64,000 nt of DNA from Hyphomicrobium sp. GTDB taxonomy: Bacteria; Pseudomonadota; Alphaproteobacteria; Rhizobiales; Hyphomicrobiaceae. Under the pieces are notes generated by a model, which did no database searches, was not told where the DNA came from, and was given only the letters and a program-made list of their open reading frames with translations. Both the position numbers and the translations under genes were made by a program. The stretch is taken from NCBI RefSeq assembly GCF_019753045.1, contig NZ_JAIELN010000005.1, positions 248,001 to 312,000 of the forward strand, read 5' to 3'. Below, in pieces: positions 25,067 to 33,488 of this stretch. Position 1 is the first letter of the stretch. Every line of letters begins with the position of its first letter.

Positions 25067-28000
25067 CTAAACAGTGGCCGCGCGAGGAGCGCCCCGGCCG
25101 AAGATTACGTTTGTCTGATAGACCTTGACCGACACGCTCGGCTGCACGCCGCCGAAGTCGGCGATTTGATCTGCACTCGAATAAACAATGCTTGGCGACG
25201 GCGCTCGGAGCGTGCGCTTCACCGCCCCGCCGTCGAGAATGTCGACCTCGTAGCTTTCGCTTTCTTCGCCGAGCGGCACTTCGGGCAGCTCCCAGTTATC
25301 GCCGCCGCTCCGCGTGCGCCGAATCCAAGAAATGCCTAGGTCGTCTGGCGTGCGCACGCCTCTGACATGGACTGGCGACAACGGCCGAAGCCCAAGCGCG
25401 TGGTAGGCGAACGGCTCCGTGACGTACGACGCGTCGCCGATATCGCGGTTGCCGGGTCCATAGCGCCAATTGAGCGATACCTTCTGTTCGCTCTCCCTGA
25501 GCGGCACGGATGTCACCGCACCGTCGAGCAGAACGAATTGCGCACCGGCTGGAAGCGCGTCGTCCATCGCACCTTCAGTTCCGAACTGGCCACGGAGAAG
25601 TCCACCGATGCGATACGTTTGCACATCAACGAGTTCGGCGGTTTGGAACTGTACGATTTCCCAATTGCCACTCGCGTTGCGAAGCGCCGCGAGGTTGGCA
25701 CCCGCCAGCATCCCAACCCGATCGACGGAAGAAAGCGTTCCGCTCGTCAGGCGCACACGGACGGACGCCCGGTGATCGATGCGTCCCTCGGGCCCCGGCG
25801 GGAGCTCGTCAAGCGTCACGCCGAGCGTTGCTGGCGCACCAGCGATCGCCTTAAGCTGATATCCCGTCTCCTGCGGAGACGCGAACGCTACAACGCTGCC
25901 GGGCCACGGCCTCTGCATCGCGGCGACGTATCCGGCCGCCGCATCGGCAGCGGCGTTCCACTGCGGCAGATCCATCAACGCAACGGCCGGCGAGCCGATC
26001 TGAACTGGTGCAGGCTCGGAGGCAGCGCGCGGCGCGACGTCGATCTGATCGTAAACGCCCGGATCGATGCTCAACGCTCGTATGTCGCGAACCCCGTGCT
26101 CCGAAATATTGGTCAGTCGCAGCAGCCGGCTTCGTCCGCCGATGTCGACCGAGACGAGATCTCCGGGTTCGAGCGCGAGCATCGACGGCGCCAGTTTGAA
26201 GGTTGCGGATTCCCGCGTCGCCCACGTTTCGTAAAGCCAGCTCTCGGCAATCGCTCCGGCGAGGCTGTCGTCGAGCACGATCGGGAGATCGGCTTCCGCG
26301 ACGCGCCCGCTCGCTCCTGTCAGGCGCCGCGCTTCGGCGACGGCCTGCGGATAATCGTCGACGCCTGAGATGTAGCGGAGCTTGGCGGAGGCAGGAAGGT
26401 CAGTTTCCTGCGCGCGCGTCATCTCGTACAGCGCGTCGCCCACGCTTTCTTCGACGAGCGCATCCTGGGCGAGCGCCATTGCAGGCGCGGCGCGGCCGCG
26501 ATGGCGAAACACAATCTTGCCGTTGCTTTCGATGCTGTCGAAAAAGTACGCGAGTTCCAGCGGCTGTATCGCATCGCGCGCTGCCATCGTCCGGTCGATG
26601 ACGTAGCCCGGCACGGTGCCGGCAAGCGCGGATGCGTCGAAATCTGCGAAGCCCTGATCGCGCAGGATGGTCGAGACGACATCATCGAGCGCCGCGCCGC
26701 CGAGACGGCCGTTGAGCCAATGTCCGAGCTGCCAGTTTTCGCTGTCGCCCCAATAGGTGGTCGCGTCCGGAAATGCCGGATAGGGCCGCGCGTCCCAGCA
26801 ATAAACATGTATGCGATCGAGATCGACCATGCGCTTGCCGTTGACCGTCGATACCGGATTGCATCCTTCGACGTAGCCCGGCTTCGTCCAATCGAAAGCG
26901 TCCGTGAGCGCCTGGCGATGACGCGCCTGCATCAGGTCATCGCGGATTCCGCGCGAATAATAGGGAAGCGCCGATTCCGAACTCTTCGGATCGACGAAGA
27001 CATTCGGCTGGTTCGCACCATTGTCGACCGCGGGACAGCCGATCTCCATGAACCAGAACGGCTTCGATTGCGGCACCCAGCCCGTCGCCGACGCGCTTTC
27101 GACGCCTGCGGGGCGATTGTAGTGCGCGTTGGTCCACCACGAGAGAATATCCTTGTAGCGAAAGACCCACGGCTTTCCGGATCCATCGGTTATCGGGGTG
27201 CGAACTTGCGCATCGCGATCTTCGCTTGACGCGTAATACCAATCGAAGCCTTCGCCGCCGTGGACGTTCGAACGGAGATACGCCTGATCGTAGATCGAGG
27301 TTGCGCCTGCGACCGCGTCGAGATGATCGCGGCCATCGCGCCAATCGGCGAGCGGCCAATAAATGTCGATGCCGATGGCGTCGATGCTCGACGCCGACCA
27401 TAGCGGATCGAGGTGGAAATAAACGTCGCCCGAACCGTCCGCCGGCTGATGGCCGAAGTATTCCGTCCAGTCCGCAGCGTATAGGACCTTCGTTCCAGCT
27501 CCAAGGATCGCTTTCACGTCATCGGCAAGCGCGATCAGCGCTGTGACGAATGGATACGCATTGGCGCTCGACCGGACGCACGTCAGACCGCGCAACTCCG
27601 TGCCGATAACGAAAGCGTCGACGCCGCCAGCCGCTTTCGCGAGATGCGCCTGATGCAGGATCATGCGCCGGTACGACCATTCGTCCGGTCCCGCGTAGTG
27701 CACGCTTGTGCCAGCGATGGAAAAGTCAGATCGCGCGGCTGAGCCGACGAAACTTGCGATTTGCGTCGCGGCGGCAGACGTCTTGTCGGGCGTTCCCGAT
27801 TGGCCGGGCGCCGGATGACACGCAATTCGTCCGCGCCACGGATATGCCGGCTGGCTCTCGCCGCCGTAGGGATCAGGAAGGCTGTTGCCCGCCGGAACAT
27901 CCATCAGAACGAACGGCGTCAGCGTCACGTCCAATCCGCGCGCTTTCATATCGCGAATGGCGGCGATGACCGTCTGGTCGGAAGGCGTGCCGCCATAGGC

Positions 28001-28327
28001 TGCGTTGCCGTCGCGCATGCTGATGAGATGAGCTGTGCTGCGCGTTTCGCCGGCAACGGACCAGCTCAATGGTGCGGTCCGTTTATGGCGGGTTTCGACC
28101 CCCGGCATGATCTTACACGCGCCCGCGCGGAGGTCCGTTCCAAACCAGCTGACGACAAGCGACACCGACTTCGCGTTCGGCAATGCCGCTTCGAGTTGAT
28201 CGAGCGAAACCTGCCAGTCGGTCGGGCCGACCAACTGATGAACGTTCTCCGACTGCGAAACGCCGTCGTCGAAGGTTTGGTGCACGGGTTCCGTCGCGTA
28301 GACGAACTCGCCGGAACCCGGGATCAT
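25067..28327 (-). CDS. GTA tail hub (gp15/megatron-like) protein, N-terminally truncated
   Basis: A 1086-residue protein with the TIM-barrel-like glycoside-hydrolase region (about residues 200-480), including YPWRGRIACHPAP and IDAIGIDIYWPLADWRDG, followed by the phage-tail hub domains. It begins at MIPGSGEFVYATE. In full-length family members that block is preceded by roughly 200 further residues, as I recall, so the N-terminus is missing. The ATG overlaps the terminase stop codon as TGATG, giving a plausible start by coupling. The frame stays open without any stop for 3.2 kb, so decay is slight. In RcGTA-like particles this protein contacts the recipient cell. Confidence 0.85.
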   Translation of the reverse strand: MIPGSGEFVYATEPVHQTFDDGVSQSENVHQLVGPTDWQVSLDQLEAALPNAKSVSLVVSWFGTDLRAGACKIMPGVETRHKRTAPLSWSVAGETRSTAHLISMRDGNAAYGGTPSDQTVIAAIRDMKARGLDVTLTPFVLMDVPAGNSLPDPYGGESQPAYPWRGRIACHPAPGQSGTPDKTSAAATQIASFVGSAARSDFSIAGTSVHYAGPDEWSYRRMILHQAHLAKAAGGVDAFVIGTELRGLTCVRSSANAYPFVTALIALADDVKAILGAGTKVLYAADWTEYFGHQPADGSGDVYFHLDPLWSASSIDAIGIDIYWPLADWRDGRDHLDAVAGATSIYDQAYLRSNVHGGEGFDWYYASSEDRDAQVRTPITDGSGKPWVFRYKDILSWWTNAHYNRPAGVESASATGWVPQSKPFWFMEIGCPAVDNGANQPNVFVDPKSSESALPYYSRGIRDDLMQARHRQALTDAFDWTKPGYVEGCNPVSTVNGKRMVDLDRIHVYCWDARPYPAFPDATTYWGDSENWQLGHWLNGRLGGAALDDVVSTILRDQGFADFDASALAGTVPGYVIDRTMAARDAIQPLELAYFFDSIESNGKIVFRHRGRAAPAMALAQDALVEESVGDALYEMTRAQETDLPASAKLRYISGVDDYPQAVAEARRLTGASGRVAEADLPIVLDDSLAGAIAESWLYETWATRESATFKLAPSMLALEPGDLVSVDIGGRSRLLRLTNISEHGVRDIRALSIDPGVYDQIDVAPRAASEPAPVQIGSPAVALMDLPQWNAAADAAAGYVAAMQRPWPGSVVAFASPQETGYQLKAIAGAPATLGVTLDELPPGPEGRIDHRASVRVRLTSGTLSSVDRVGMLAGANLAALRNASGNWEIVQFQTAELVDVQTYRIGGLLRGQFGTEGAMDDALPAGAQFVLLDGAVTSVPLRESEQKVSLNWRYGPGNRDIGDASYVTEPFAYHALGLRPLSPVHVRGVRTPDDLGISWIRRTRSGGDNWELPEVPLGEESESYEVDILDGGAVKRTLRAPSPSIVYSSADQIADFGGVQPSVSVKVYQTNVIFGRGAPRAATV

Positions 28328-29331
28328 CACGACACCGCGAATGCCGTCACCGGCGGATCGAGCGCGACGACGACGCGTTGCATCTCGGGCGCGTTTTCGA
28401 CGCGCGCTTCCTCGATCCAGTGGCGGCGCCAAAGTCCGTCACTCGGGTCTTCGACAATTTCGCCGAGCAATTCCTGGCGGCCGATTGCGGAGCCTGCGTA
28501 GCGGCGCGTCATCTCGGCAAGGAACGTCGGTGCGAGGTTCGTCGCGTTGTCGGCTGTCGCGAGATTGACGGTCACGGTCGCCTCATCGGCAATGATCTGT
28601 TTCAATAGCTTCGTCGCGCGCGGCGTCGTCGTCACGCACACGCGCGGCGCTTCGCCGAGCCGCAGCGCGAATTGCAACATGTCCCACGCCCTTTCCGCTC
28701 CGCGCCATTTCGCAAGCTCATCGCACCAGGCGGCCGTGAACTGCGGGCCGCGCAGCGCTTCGGCTTCATCCGCCGAGAACAGTTCCGCGACCGCGCCATT
28801 CGGCCACGTCAGGCGGCGCTTCGAGGGTTCGAACAGCGGCCGCTCTTTTGCCGGATGAATCGCGAGCAGTCCCGACTGGCCTTCGATCATGACGTTGCGT
28901 ACGTCGGCCAGCGTTTTGCCCACCAGTGCGATTCTTGGTTGCTCACGGCGACTCGCGTTCCGCGAGCCGGCCGCCGTGAGCGGGGATGTTGCTTCGTCCG
29001 TCTCGGAAGAAAGTGCGAGTGACCTCACCCACTCGGCGCCTGCCCGCGTCTTTCCCGATCCGCGACCACCGAGCAGCAGCCAGACTCGCCAGCTTTTGAT
29101 TGCGCCTTGCGACTCCCCTGCGGGGAGCCGGCCGCAAGGCGCGGGCTTGTTGCGCGAGTCTTGCGCAATCAATACTGGCGCGAGTTGCTCGTCGCGTGCC
29201 CAAAGTTCCCAATCGTGAGAGATGAACTCGAGTTCGTCCGCGCTCAGCTCATTCAGGATTTCGCTGAGACGACCGTTTGTGATTGAGGCGTTCAAGACGT
29301 TCCGCAATTTCGCGGCGTAGGTTTTCCGCAT
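28327..29331 (-). CDS. GTA large terminase, truncated after the ATPase domain
   Basis: A 334-residue DNA-packaging motor fragment. The ATPase is complete: Walker A GGRGSGKTRAGAEW, Walker B TAAWCDEL and coupling motif CVTTTPR. The frame follows the family to VVVALDPPVT, the first strand of the nuclease domain. It then ends with AFAVS and a stop, so the nuclease is missing. Two stretches absent from relatives as I know them, APCGRLPAGESQGAI and LTAAGSRNASRRE, are in-frame translations of palindromic elements at 29102-29142 and 28942-28980. The ATG at 29331 overlaps the upstream gene by about 80 bases; a shorter start is possible. It could not package DNA alone. Confidence 0.85.
   Translation of the reverse strand: MRKTYAAKLRNVLNASITNGRLSEILNELSADELEFISHDWELWARDEQLAPVLIAQDSRNKPAPCGRLPAGESQGAIKSWRVWLLLGGRGSGKTRAGAEWVRSLALSSETDEATSPLTAAGSRNASRREQPRIALVGKTLADVRNVMIEGQSGLLAIHPAKERPLFEPSKRRLTWPNGAVAELFSADEAEALRGPQFTAAWCDELAKWRGAERAWDMLQFALRLGEAPRVCVTTTPRATKLLKQIIADEATVTVNLATADNATNLAPTFLAEMTRRYAGSAIGRQELLGEIVEDPSDGLWRRHWIEEARVENAPEMQRVVVALDPPVTAFAVS
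28942..28980 (+). repeat. bipartite palindromic element, copy A (in terminase gene)
   Basis: 39 bases. Outer arms CTCACGGCG/CGCCGTGAG pair perfectly. After a single A comes the inner hairpin CTCGCG-TTC-CGCGAG, then the asymmetric bulge CCGGC before the outer 3' arm. Length is exactly 13 codons, so the terminase frame is kept; it is translated on the minus strand as LTAAGSRNASRRE. Confidence 0.85.
29102..29142 (+). repeat. bipartite palindromic element, copy B (in terminase gene)
   Basis: 41 bases. Outer arms GCGCCTTGCG/CGCAAGGCGC, single A, inner hairpin CTCCCC-TGC-GGGGAG, bulge CCGGC. A further inverted pair TTGATTGCGC/GCGCAATCAA at 29096-29105 and 29163-29172 encloses it. On the minus strand it is translated as part of APCGRLPAGESQGA. 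Confidence 0.85.
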
Positions 29332-29821
29332 GGGCGAGCGCCTCCTTGCTCTTGGCGTCACCTCCCGTTGGCTTCCGCTTCGTCATCACGCGTTGCATCT
29401 CAACTGCTTTCTCCAGTGCATTGACCATCTGCGACAGGGCGCGGGACGCTCGCTCGCGATCCTGCGACGTCAGACCTTTTTGCTTCTCGAGCTTCGTCAG
29501 CTCGCCATCGATCGTGTTGTAGACGCGCTGCACGAGGACGTTAGGCTTTGCTCGCATTCGCGTCGTGGGCGGCTTTGCTCGCATTCCCGTCGCGGGCAGC
29601 TTGGCGCGCGTGCTTGTCGCCGCCTTCCGAGCCGGAACGGTGCGCGCGGGTTTCGCGACCGCGTCGTTCGCGGCAGATTTCGTTTTCGATGCGTTCGCGC
29701 CCTTCGTGGCCGGACGCTTCGCCTTCGGCTTTTCGTCCGCCGGATCGTCGTCGTTCGTTGCGGCCACCTTTGTCGTGAGAACGCGCGAAGTCGTTCGCCG
29801 CACGATCGATGCCGCCGCCAT
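29249..29821 (-). CDS. small-terminase-like GTA protein (gp1-like), Lys/Ala-rich N-terminus
   Basis: A 190-residue protein. Residues 1-100 are a low-complexity Lys/Ala/Thr/Arg tail with repeated RAKPP/RAKPN units, unlikely to fold. Residues 105-190 are helical and charged, including VYNTIDGELTKLEKQKGL and RERASRALSQMVNALEKAVE. This block resembles the short protein encoded before the terminase in GTA clusters of Bradyrhizobium-type bacteria, probably the small terminase. Its end overlaps the terminase gene start, supporting a linked role. The start at 29821 is preceded only by a weak AAGG. Family assignment rests on position and the helical pattern. Confidence 0.5.
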   Translation of the reverse strand: MAAASIVRRTTSRVLTTKVAATNDDDPADEKPKAKRPATKGANASKTKSAANDAVAKPARTVPARKAATSTRAKLPATGMRAKPPTTRMRAKPNVLVQRVYNTIDGELTKLEKQKGLTSQDRERASRALSQMVNALEKAVEMQRVMTKRKPTGGDAKSKEALAHAENLRREIAERLERLNHKRSSQRNPE

Positions 29822-29905
29822 GCACACTGCCTTTTTGGAATTTCGGTGGTTATTGCTGCGGAGCGTGGACGTAGAGCCCTGAGGCCTGTCCCGGTGGCCT
29901 CTCAC

Positions 29906-30072
29906 ACTTTCCGCGTTATACAGAAACCTACTCGAAGAGCGTTACGCTGTCAACGACAGAAATGGCGTAAGTCTCTGATTTTTCTATATATTATCGCAGA
30001 TCTAGGCGCAAACTTTCCGATGATAGTCGACTTTCTCAGAGCGAGGATAAGTTTCTCCGTTCAGAATGCACT
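29906..30072. other. intergenic spacer, A+T-richer, no gene seen
   Basis: Spacer between the GTA remnant and the palindrome cluster. It includes a markedly A+T-rich stretch around 29975-30000 that could hold a promoter. No open frame with a plausible ribosome-binding site is seen. Confidence 0.4.
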
Positions 30073-30101
30073 CCGTCATGCGCCTGCGGCGCGAATGACG
30101 G
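30073..30101. repeat. short intergenic palindrome
   Basis: Inverted repeat CCGTCAT/ATGACGG enclosing GCGCCTGCGGCGCGA, which itself contains GCC-TGC-GGC. It is the first of a row of palindromes in this spacer. Confidence 0.6.
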
Positions 30102-30112
30102 CTCCTGACTCC

Positions 30113-30223
30113 CCCCTCTCCCCGCAAGCGGGGAGAGGGTCGGGGTGAGGGGCAGCACATTCGTTGATCGTGAGGCTGCCCCTCACCCTAGCCCTCTCCC
30201 CATTGAAGAAATGGGGAGAGGGG
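30113..30223. repeat. inverted pair of a CTCTCCCC-type intergenic repeat
   Basis: Left copy (30113-30155) has the hairpin CCCTCTCCCC-GCAA-GGGGAGAGGG-like core followed by GGGGTGAGGGGCAGC. The right copy (30175-30223) is the same element inverted: GCTGCCCCTCACCC, then CCCTCTCCCCATT/AATGGGGAGAGGG. The two could fold on each other. This repeat type is common in intergenic regions of Hyphomicrobiales. Confidence 0.8.
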
Positions 30224-30235
30224 ACGACCCACCAC

Positions 30236-30263
30236 CGTCCTCCCGGCGAAGGCCGGGATCCAG
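30236..30263. repeat. CCGGCGAAGGCCGG-type intergenic palindrome
   Basis: Hairpin CCCGGC-GAAG-GCCGGG followed by ATCCAG, a sequence type scattered through many alphaproteobacterial genomes. Confidence 0.7.
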
Positions 30264-30338
30264 GCAAAGTGCAGCGCATTCGCGCTCGCGGTCAGCGCCG
30301 GGCCAACCCCATCTGCTGTTGTGTTGAAGCTTGACTAG

Positions 30339-30358
30339 GTGCCGGCCTCCGCCGGCAC
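30339..30358. repeat. GTGCCGGC palindrome
   Basis: Perfect 8-bp inverted repeat GTGCCGGC-CTCC-GCCGGCAC, followed by ACGGGGATGAC. It completes the cluster of intergenic palindromes before the cysteine-cluster gene end at 30401. Confidence 0.6.
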
Positions 30359-30400
30359 GACGGGGATGACAATCACGCCCGCAAAATCTTTTCGCTGCCG

Positions 30401-30946
30401 CTATTCGGTGGTTTCGGGAGGGAGTTCGCTGGCACCCGAAGGACGGCGTTTCCGCTCGGGCTTGGAGCCTCCTTCAGGTCCGTCGTCAGGAATGATGTAT
30501 TTCCAATAATTCTCTTCTTTGACGCGACGTTCGCTCATGGCGAAGCTGCGGACGGAAACACCGGCCTGATGCACCGTGTCGGGAGAACCTGAAACCAGCG
30601 GGTGCCACCACATCAGGTCTTGCCCCTCGCCGATGAGGCGGTAGGCGCAGGTTTTCGGCAGCCAGGAAAGTTCGCGCGCGCGTGCAATATCGATCTCAAG
30701 ACAATCCGGCATCTTCTTGAAGCGATTGGGATAGTCCTTGCAGCGGCAGGTCCGGACGTCGAGCTGTGCGCACGACAGGCGCGTCAGGTAGACCTCGGCC
30801 GTATCCTCGTCCTCGAGCTTGACCAGGCAGCAGCGCCCGCAGCCGTCGCACAGAGCTTCCCACTCGTCGCGGTTCATCTCTTCGAGGGTCTTCGTGCGCC
30901 AGAACGGTGGATCGTTGCCGTCCAACATCAAGTCTTGCTCTTCCAT
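30401..30946 (-). CDS. YcgN/YkgJ-family cysteine-cluster protein (UPF0260)
   Basis: A 181-residue cytoplasmic protein. The cluster [14 protein letters not shown] at about residues 34-47 and a second block [17 protein letters not shown] supply the cysteines of the CxCxxCC/YkgJ zinc- or iron-binding family. WWHPLVSG and SVRSFAMSE are further hallmarks of the UPF0260/YcgN group. The tail is rich in Pro, Glu and Arg. An in-frame GTG at 30970 is an alternative start; neither start has a clear ribosome-binding site. The biochemical role of the family is unknown. It is divergent from the PBP1a gene. Confidence 0.9.
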   Translation of the reverse strand: MEEQDLMLDGNDPPFWRTKTLEEMNRDEWEALCDGCGRCCLVKLEDEDTAEVYLTRLSCAQLDVRTCRCKDYPNRFKKMPDCLEIDIARARELSWLPKTCAYRLIGEGQDLMWWHPLVSGSPDTVHQAGVSVRSFAMSERRVKEENYWKYIIPDDGPEGGSKPERKRRPSGASELPPETTE

Positions 30947-31130
30947 TGTCGGTTCAGTCGCGATAACCACAATTTCGTCGACTTACGCCGTGTAACGTCG
31001 GCAATTCGGTTTAAGCGGCGCGTCCTACTGGAAGCGTCGCGATTGTTGTTGCAAGAAAGACTCTCGCTGTTGAGGGCTTAAGCCCACGTCTCACGCGTGA
31101 CAAGAGCGACGTCGTTAGGGTGGCCGTTTC

Positions 31131-33488
31131 TTGAACGACTGGTTTCATAGACAGGGCGGCCGCGACCGCTTCATCGACTGGCTTAGGCTCGATTCGCAGA
31201 TCAATTCTGCGCTCGGGGAAGCATGGTCGCGCGTCAAAGACTACTGGAATGCCGGATCGAGCTACTTTGCCCGCTTCCAGCTCGTCGGCTGGCGTCGCCT
31301 CCTCAATGAATTCGCCTCCGAAAGCCTGACGATGCTGTTCGGCGGCTTCGTCGTCCTTTATGGGCTCGCGCTTCCCGCGTTCGAGGAATTCGACGAGAGC
31401 AAATTTCTGACCGGGCGCTACGCCGTCAAATTCCTCGACGTCAACGGTAACGAGATCGGCCGCCGCGGCATTCTCCATAACGACGCGGTGCCGCTCGAAG
31501 ATATCCCCGACGTCCTGATCAAGGCGACTCTCTCGACGGAAGACCGGCGCTTCTTCGAGCACTACGGCATCGACGTTCTCGGCACGATGCGCGCGCTCGT
31601 CACCAACGTGCAGGCGAACGAGGTCGTGCAGGGCGGCTCGACGCTGACGCAGCAGCTTGCGAAGAACCTGTTCCTGTCGTCGGAGCGCTCGCTGCAGCGA
31701 AAGATCAAGGAGCTGTTCCTCTCGTTCCTTCTCGAGAGCCGCTACTCGAAGCGGGAGATCCTGAAGCTCTATTTCGATCGCGCCTATATGGGCGGCGGCA
31801 CCTTCGGCGTCGAAGCGGCGTCGCAATACTACTTCGGCAAGTCCGTTCGCGACATCAACATGTCGGAAGCAGCCGTGCTCGCCGGCCTCTTCAAGGCGCC
31901 GACGAAGTACTCGCCGCTCGTCGATCTTGCGGCATCGCGCGCCCGCACCAACCAGGTTCTCGATAACATGGTCGAGGCCAAATATTATACCGCCGGCCAA
32001 GTGCATTCGGCGCGCATGAACCCGGCGAAAATCGTCGAAGCGCGGACCTCGACGAGCCCAGATTGGTATCTCGATTGGGCGTTCGAAGAAGTCCAACGCC
32101 TCGCCGACGGCAAAAACCAGTTCGTGCTGACGGCGCGAACGACGGTCGATCTGACGCTGCAACGGCAGGCCGAAGAGGCTCTCGCTGCGGCTCTGCGCAA
32201 GGAAGGTCGCGACCTTCACTTTACTTCGGGCGCGATCGTTCTGATGGAGACGGATGGAAAGGTCCGGGCGATCGTCGGCGGGCCTGACTACGGCGAAAGT
32301 CAATTCAATCGAGCAACCCACGCCAAGCGCCAGCCGGGCTCGTCGTTCAAGATCTACGTTTACGCGACCGCGATGGAGAACGGCTTCACGCCGGAGACCA
32401 TCGTCAGGGACGCGTCGCGTTCCTGCGGAAACTGGTCACCGTCGAACTACGGCGGCGGCGGCGGCTCGGGCGCGCGGATCCCGCTCTGGATGGCGCTGGC
32501 CAAATCGTTGAACACGGTTGCGGCAGAGCTGTCGTTCGTCGTCGGCCGGGAAAAGGTCGTCGAGATGACCAAGCGTGTCGGCATCGAGGGCGTCAAGAAA
32601 ACCTGCTCGATGGCGCTCGGCGACGGCGGCGTCACCGTTCTCGAGCACACCGGCGGCGTCGCGACGTTCGCGAACGGCGGCAAGCTCGCCAAGCCCTACG
32701 GCATTCTCGACATCACGACATCGAAGGGCGATCTTCTCTATTCGCGCGAACGCGACGAACCGCCCCCGCGGCAGGTCGTGTCGCGGCACGTCGCTGAAGA
32801 GATGAACGTCATGCTCAACCGCGTGGTGACCGAAGGGACGGGCGGCATGGCCAATCTCGATTTCACCAACGTCGCGGGTAAGACCGGCACCTCTACCGGT
32901 CCCAAGGACGCGTGGTTCATGGGCTTCACCGGCAAATACGTCGCGGGCGTCTGGCTCGGCAACGACGACAACCGGCCGATGCGCTCGGGCGTCACGGGCG
33001 GCCATCAGGCGGCGCCGATCTGGCGTGACCTGATGACGGTTGCGCACACCGACATGAATATTCCGACCATTCCGGGTCTCGCCCCGCATCCGCGTCAGGT
33101 GGAGGAGCAGAAGCGTCTCGCCGAGATCAGAGCGCAGCAAGTTGCGGCCGGGCTCGAGCCGGCGCAACTTGCTGCGGACGCGACGAAGACGCAGGCCGTC
33201 CTGCCGTCGAAGACGCGCGATGCTCTCAAGGTTCTCGTCGCGGCGCTTCGCAAGGCGAACGGCCAAGCGGAGGCGGCGCCTGCAGCCGCGTCCGGACCAT
33301 CGCATGCTCCAACGTCGCCCATCGATCCGAAGCAGGAGGCGCCGCAGCCTGCGACACGGCCGGAGGCTCCGAAGACCGACCGGCGCGCGACGTTGCTTGA
33401 CACATCTCGCGACGATCTTTCAGTTCCGGCAGCAACGTCGCCCGCGGCATCGCCAACGAAGTCGCCGGCCCCAGCAGCTGCCCATTGA
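31131..33488 (+). CDS. class A penicillin-binding protein (PBP1a-type transglycosylase/transpeptidase)
   Basis: A 785-residue bifunctional peptidoglycan synthase anchored in the inner membrane by one segment (about residues 70-85). The GT51 domain has EDRRFFEHYGID, GGSTLTQQLAKNLFL and KREILKLYFDRAYMGGG. The transpeptidase domain has SSFK with nucleophile S404, SLN in AKSLNTVA, and KTGTS beginning at K584. A Pro/Ala-rich tail of about 100 residues follows. The start is a TTG at 31131, with AGGGTGG about 8 bases upstream. The DUF1214 gene begins within its stop codon. Confidence 0.92.
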   Translation: MNDWFHRQGGRDRFIDWLRLDSQINSALGEAWSRVKDYWNAGSSYFARFQLVGWRRLLNEFASESLTMLFGGFVVLYGLALPAFEEFDESKFLTGRYAVKFLDVNGNEIGRRGILHNDAVPLEDIPDVLIKATLSTEDRRFFEHYGIDVLGTMRALVTNVQANEVVQGGSTLTQQLAKNLFLSSERSLQRKIKELFLSFLLESRYSKREILKLYFDRAYMGGGTFGVEAASQYYFGKSVRDINMSEAAVLAGLFKAPTKYSPLVDLAASRARTNQVLDNMVEAKYYTAGQVHSARMNPAKIVEARTSTSPDWYLDWAFEEVQRLADGKNQFVLTARTTVDLTLQRQAEEALAAALRKEGRDLHFTSGAIVLMETDGKVRAIVGGPDYGESQFNRATHAKRQPGSSFKIYVYATAMENGFTPETIVRDASRSCGNWSPSNYGGGGGSGARIPLWMALAKSLNTVAAELSFVVGREKVVEMTKRVGIEGVKKTCSMALGDGGVTVLEHTGGVATFANGGKLAKPYGILDITTSKGDLLYSRERDEPPPRQVVSRHVAEEMNVMLNRVVTEGTGGMANLDFTNVAGKTGTSTGPKDAWFMGFTGKYVAGVWLGNDDNRPMRSGVTGGHQAAPIWRDLMTVAHTDMNIPTIPGLAPHPRQVEEQKRLAEIRAQQVAAGLEPAQLAADATKTQAVLPSKTRDALKVLVAALRKANGQAEAAPAAASGPSHAPTSPIDPKQEAPQPATRPEAPKTDRRATLLDTSRDDLSVPAATSPAASPTKSPAPAAAH

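Larger units (their letters stand above)
23735..29821 (-). mobile_element. remnant of a gene transfer agent (RcGTA-type) cluster
   Basis: Four minus-strand genes match the two ends of the alphaproteobacterial GTA structural cluster: a small-terminase-like gene, the large terminase, the tail hub protein (gp15/megatron) and a lysin. Everything normally found between terminase and megatron is absent: portal, prohead protease, capsid, adaptors, tail tube, tape measure and tail-tip genes. The two flanking genes are both truncated at the same point near 28343-28352, which marks a deletion of roughly 10-12 kb judged by the usual cluster size. Composition is like the host, as expected for a vertically inherited GTA. 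Confidence 0.75.
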
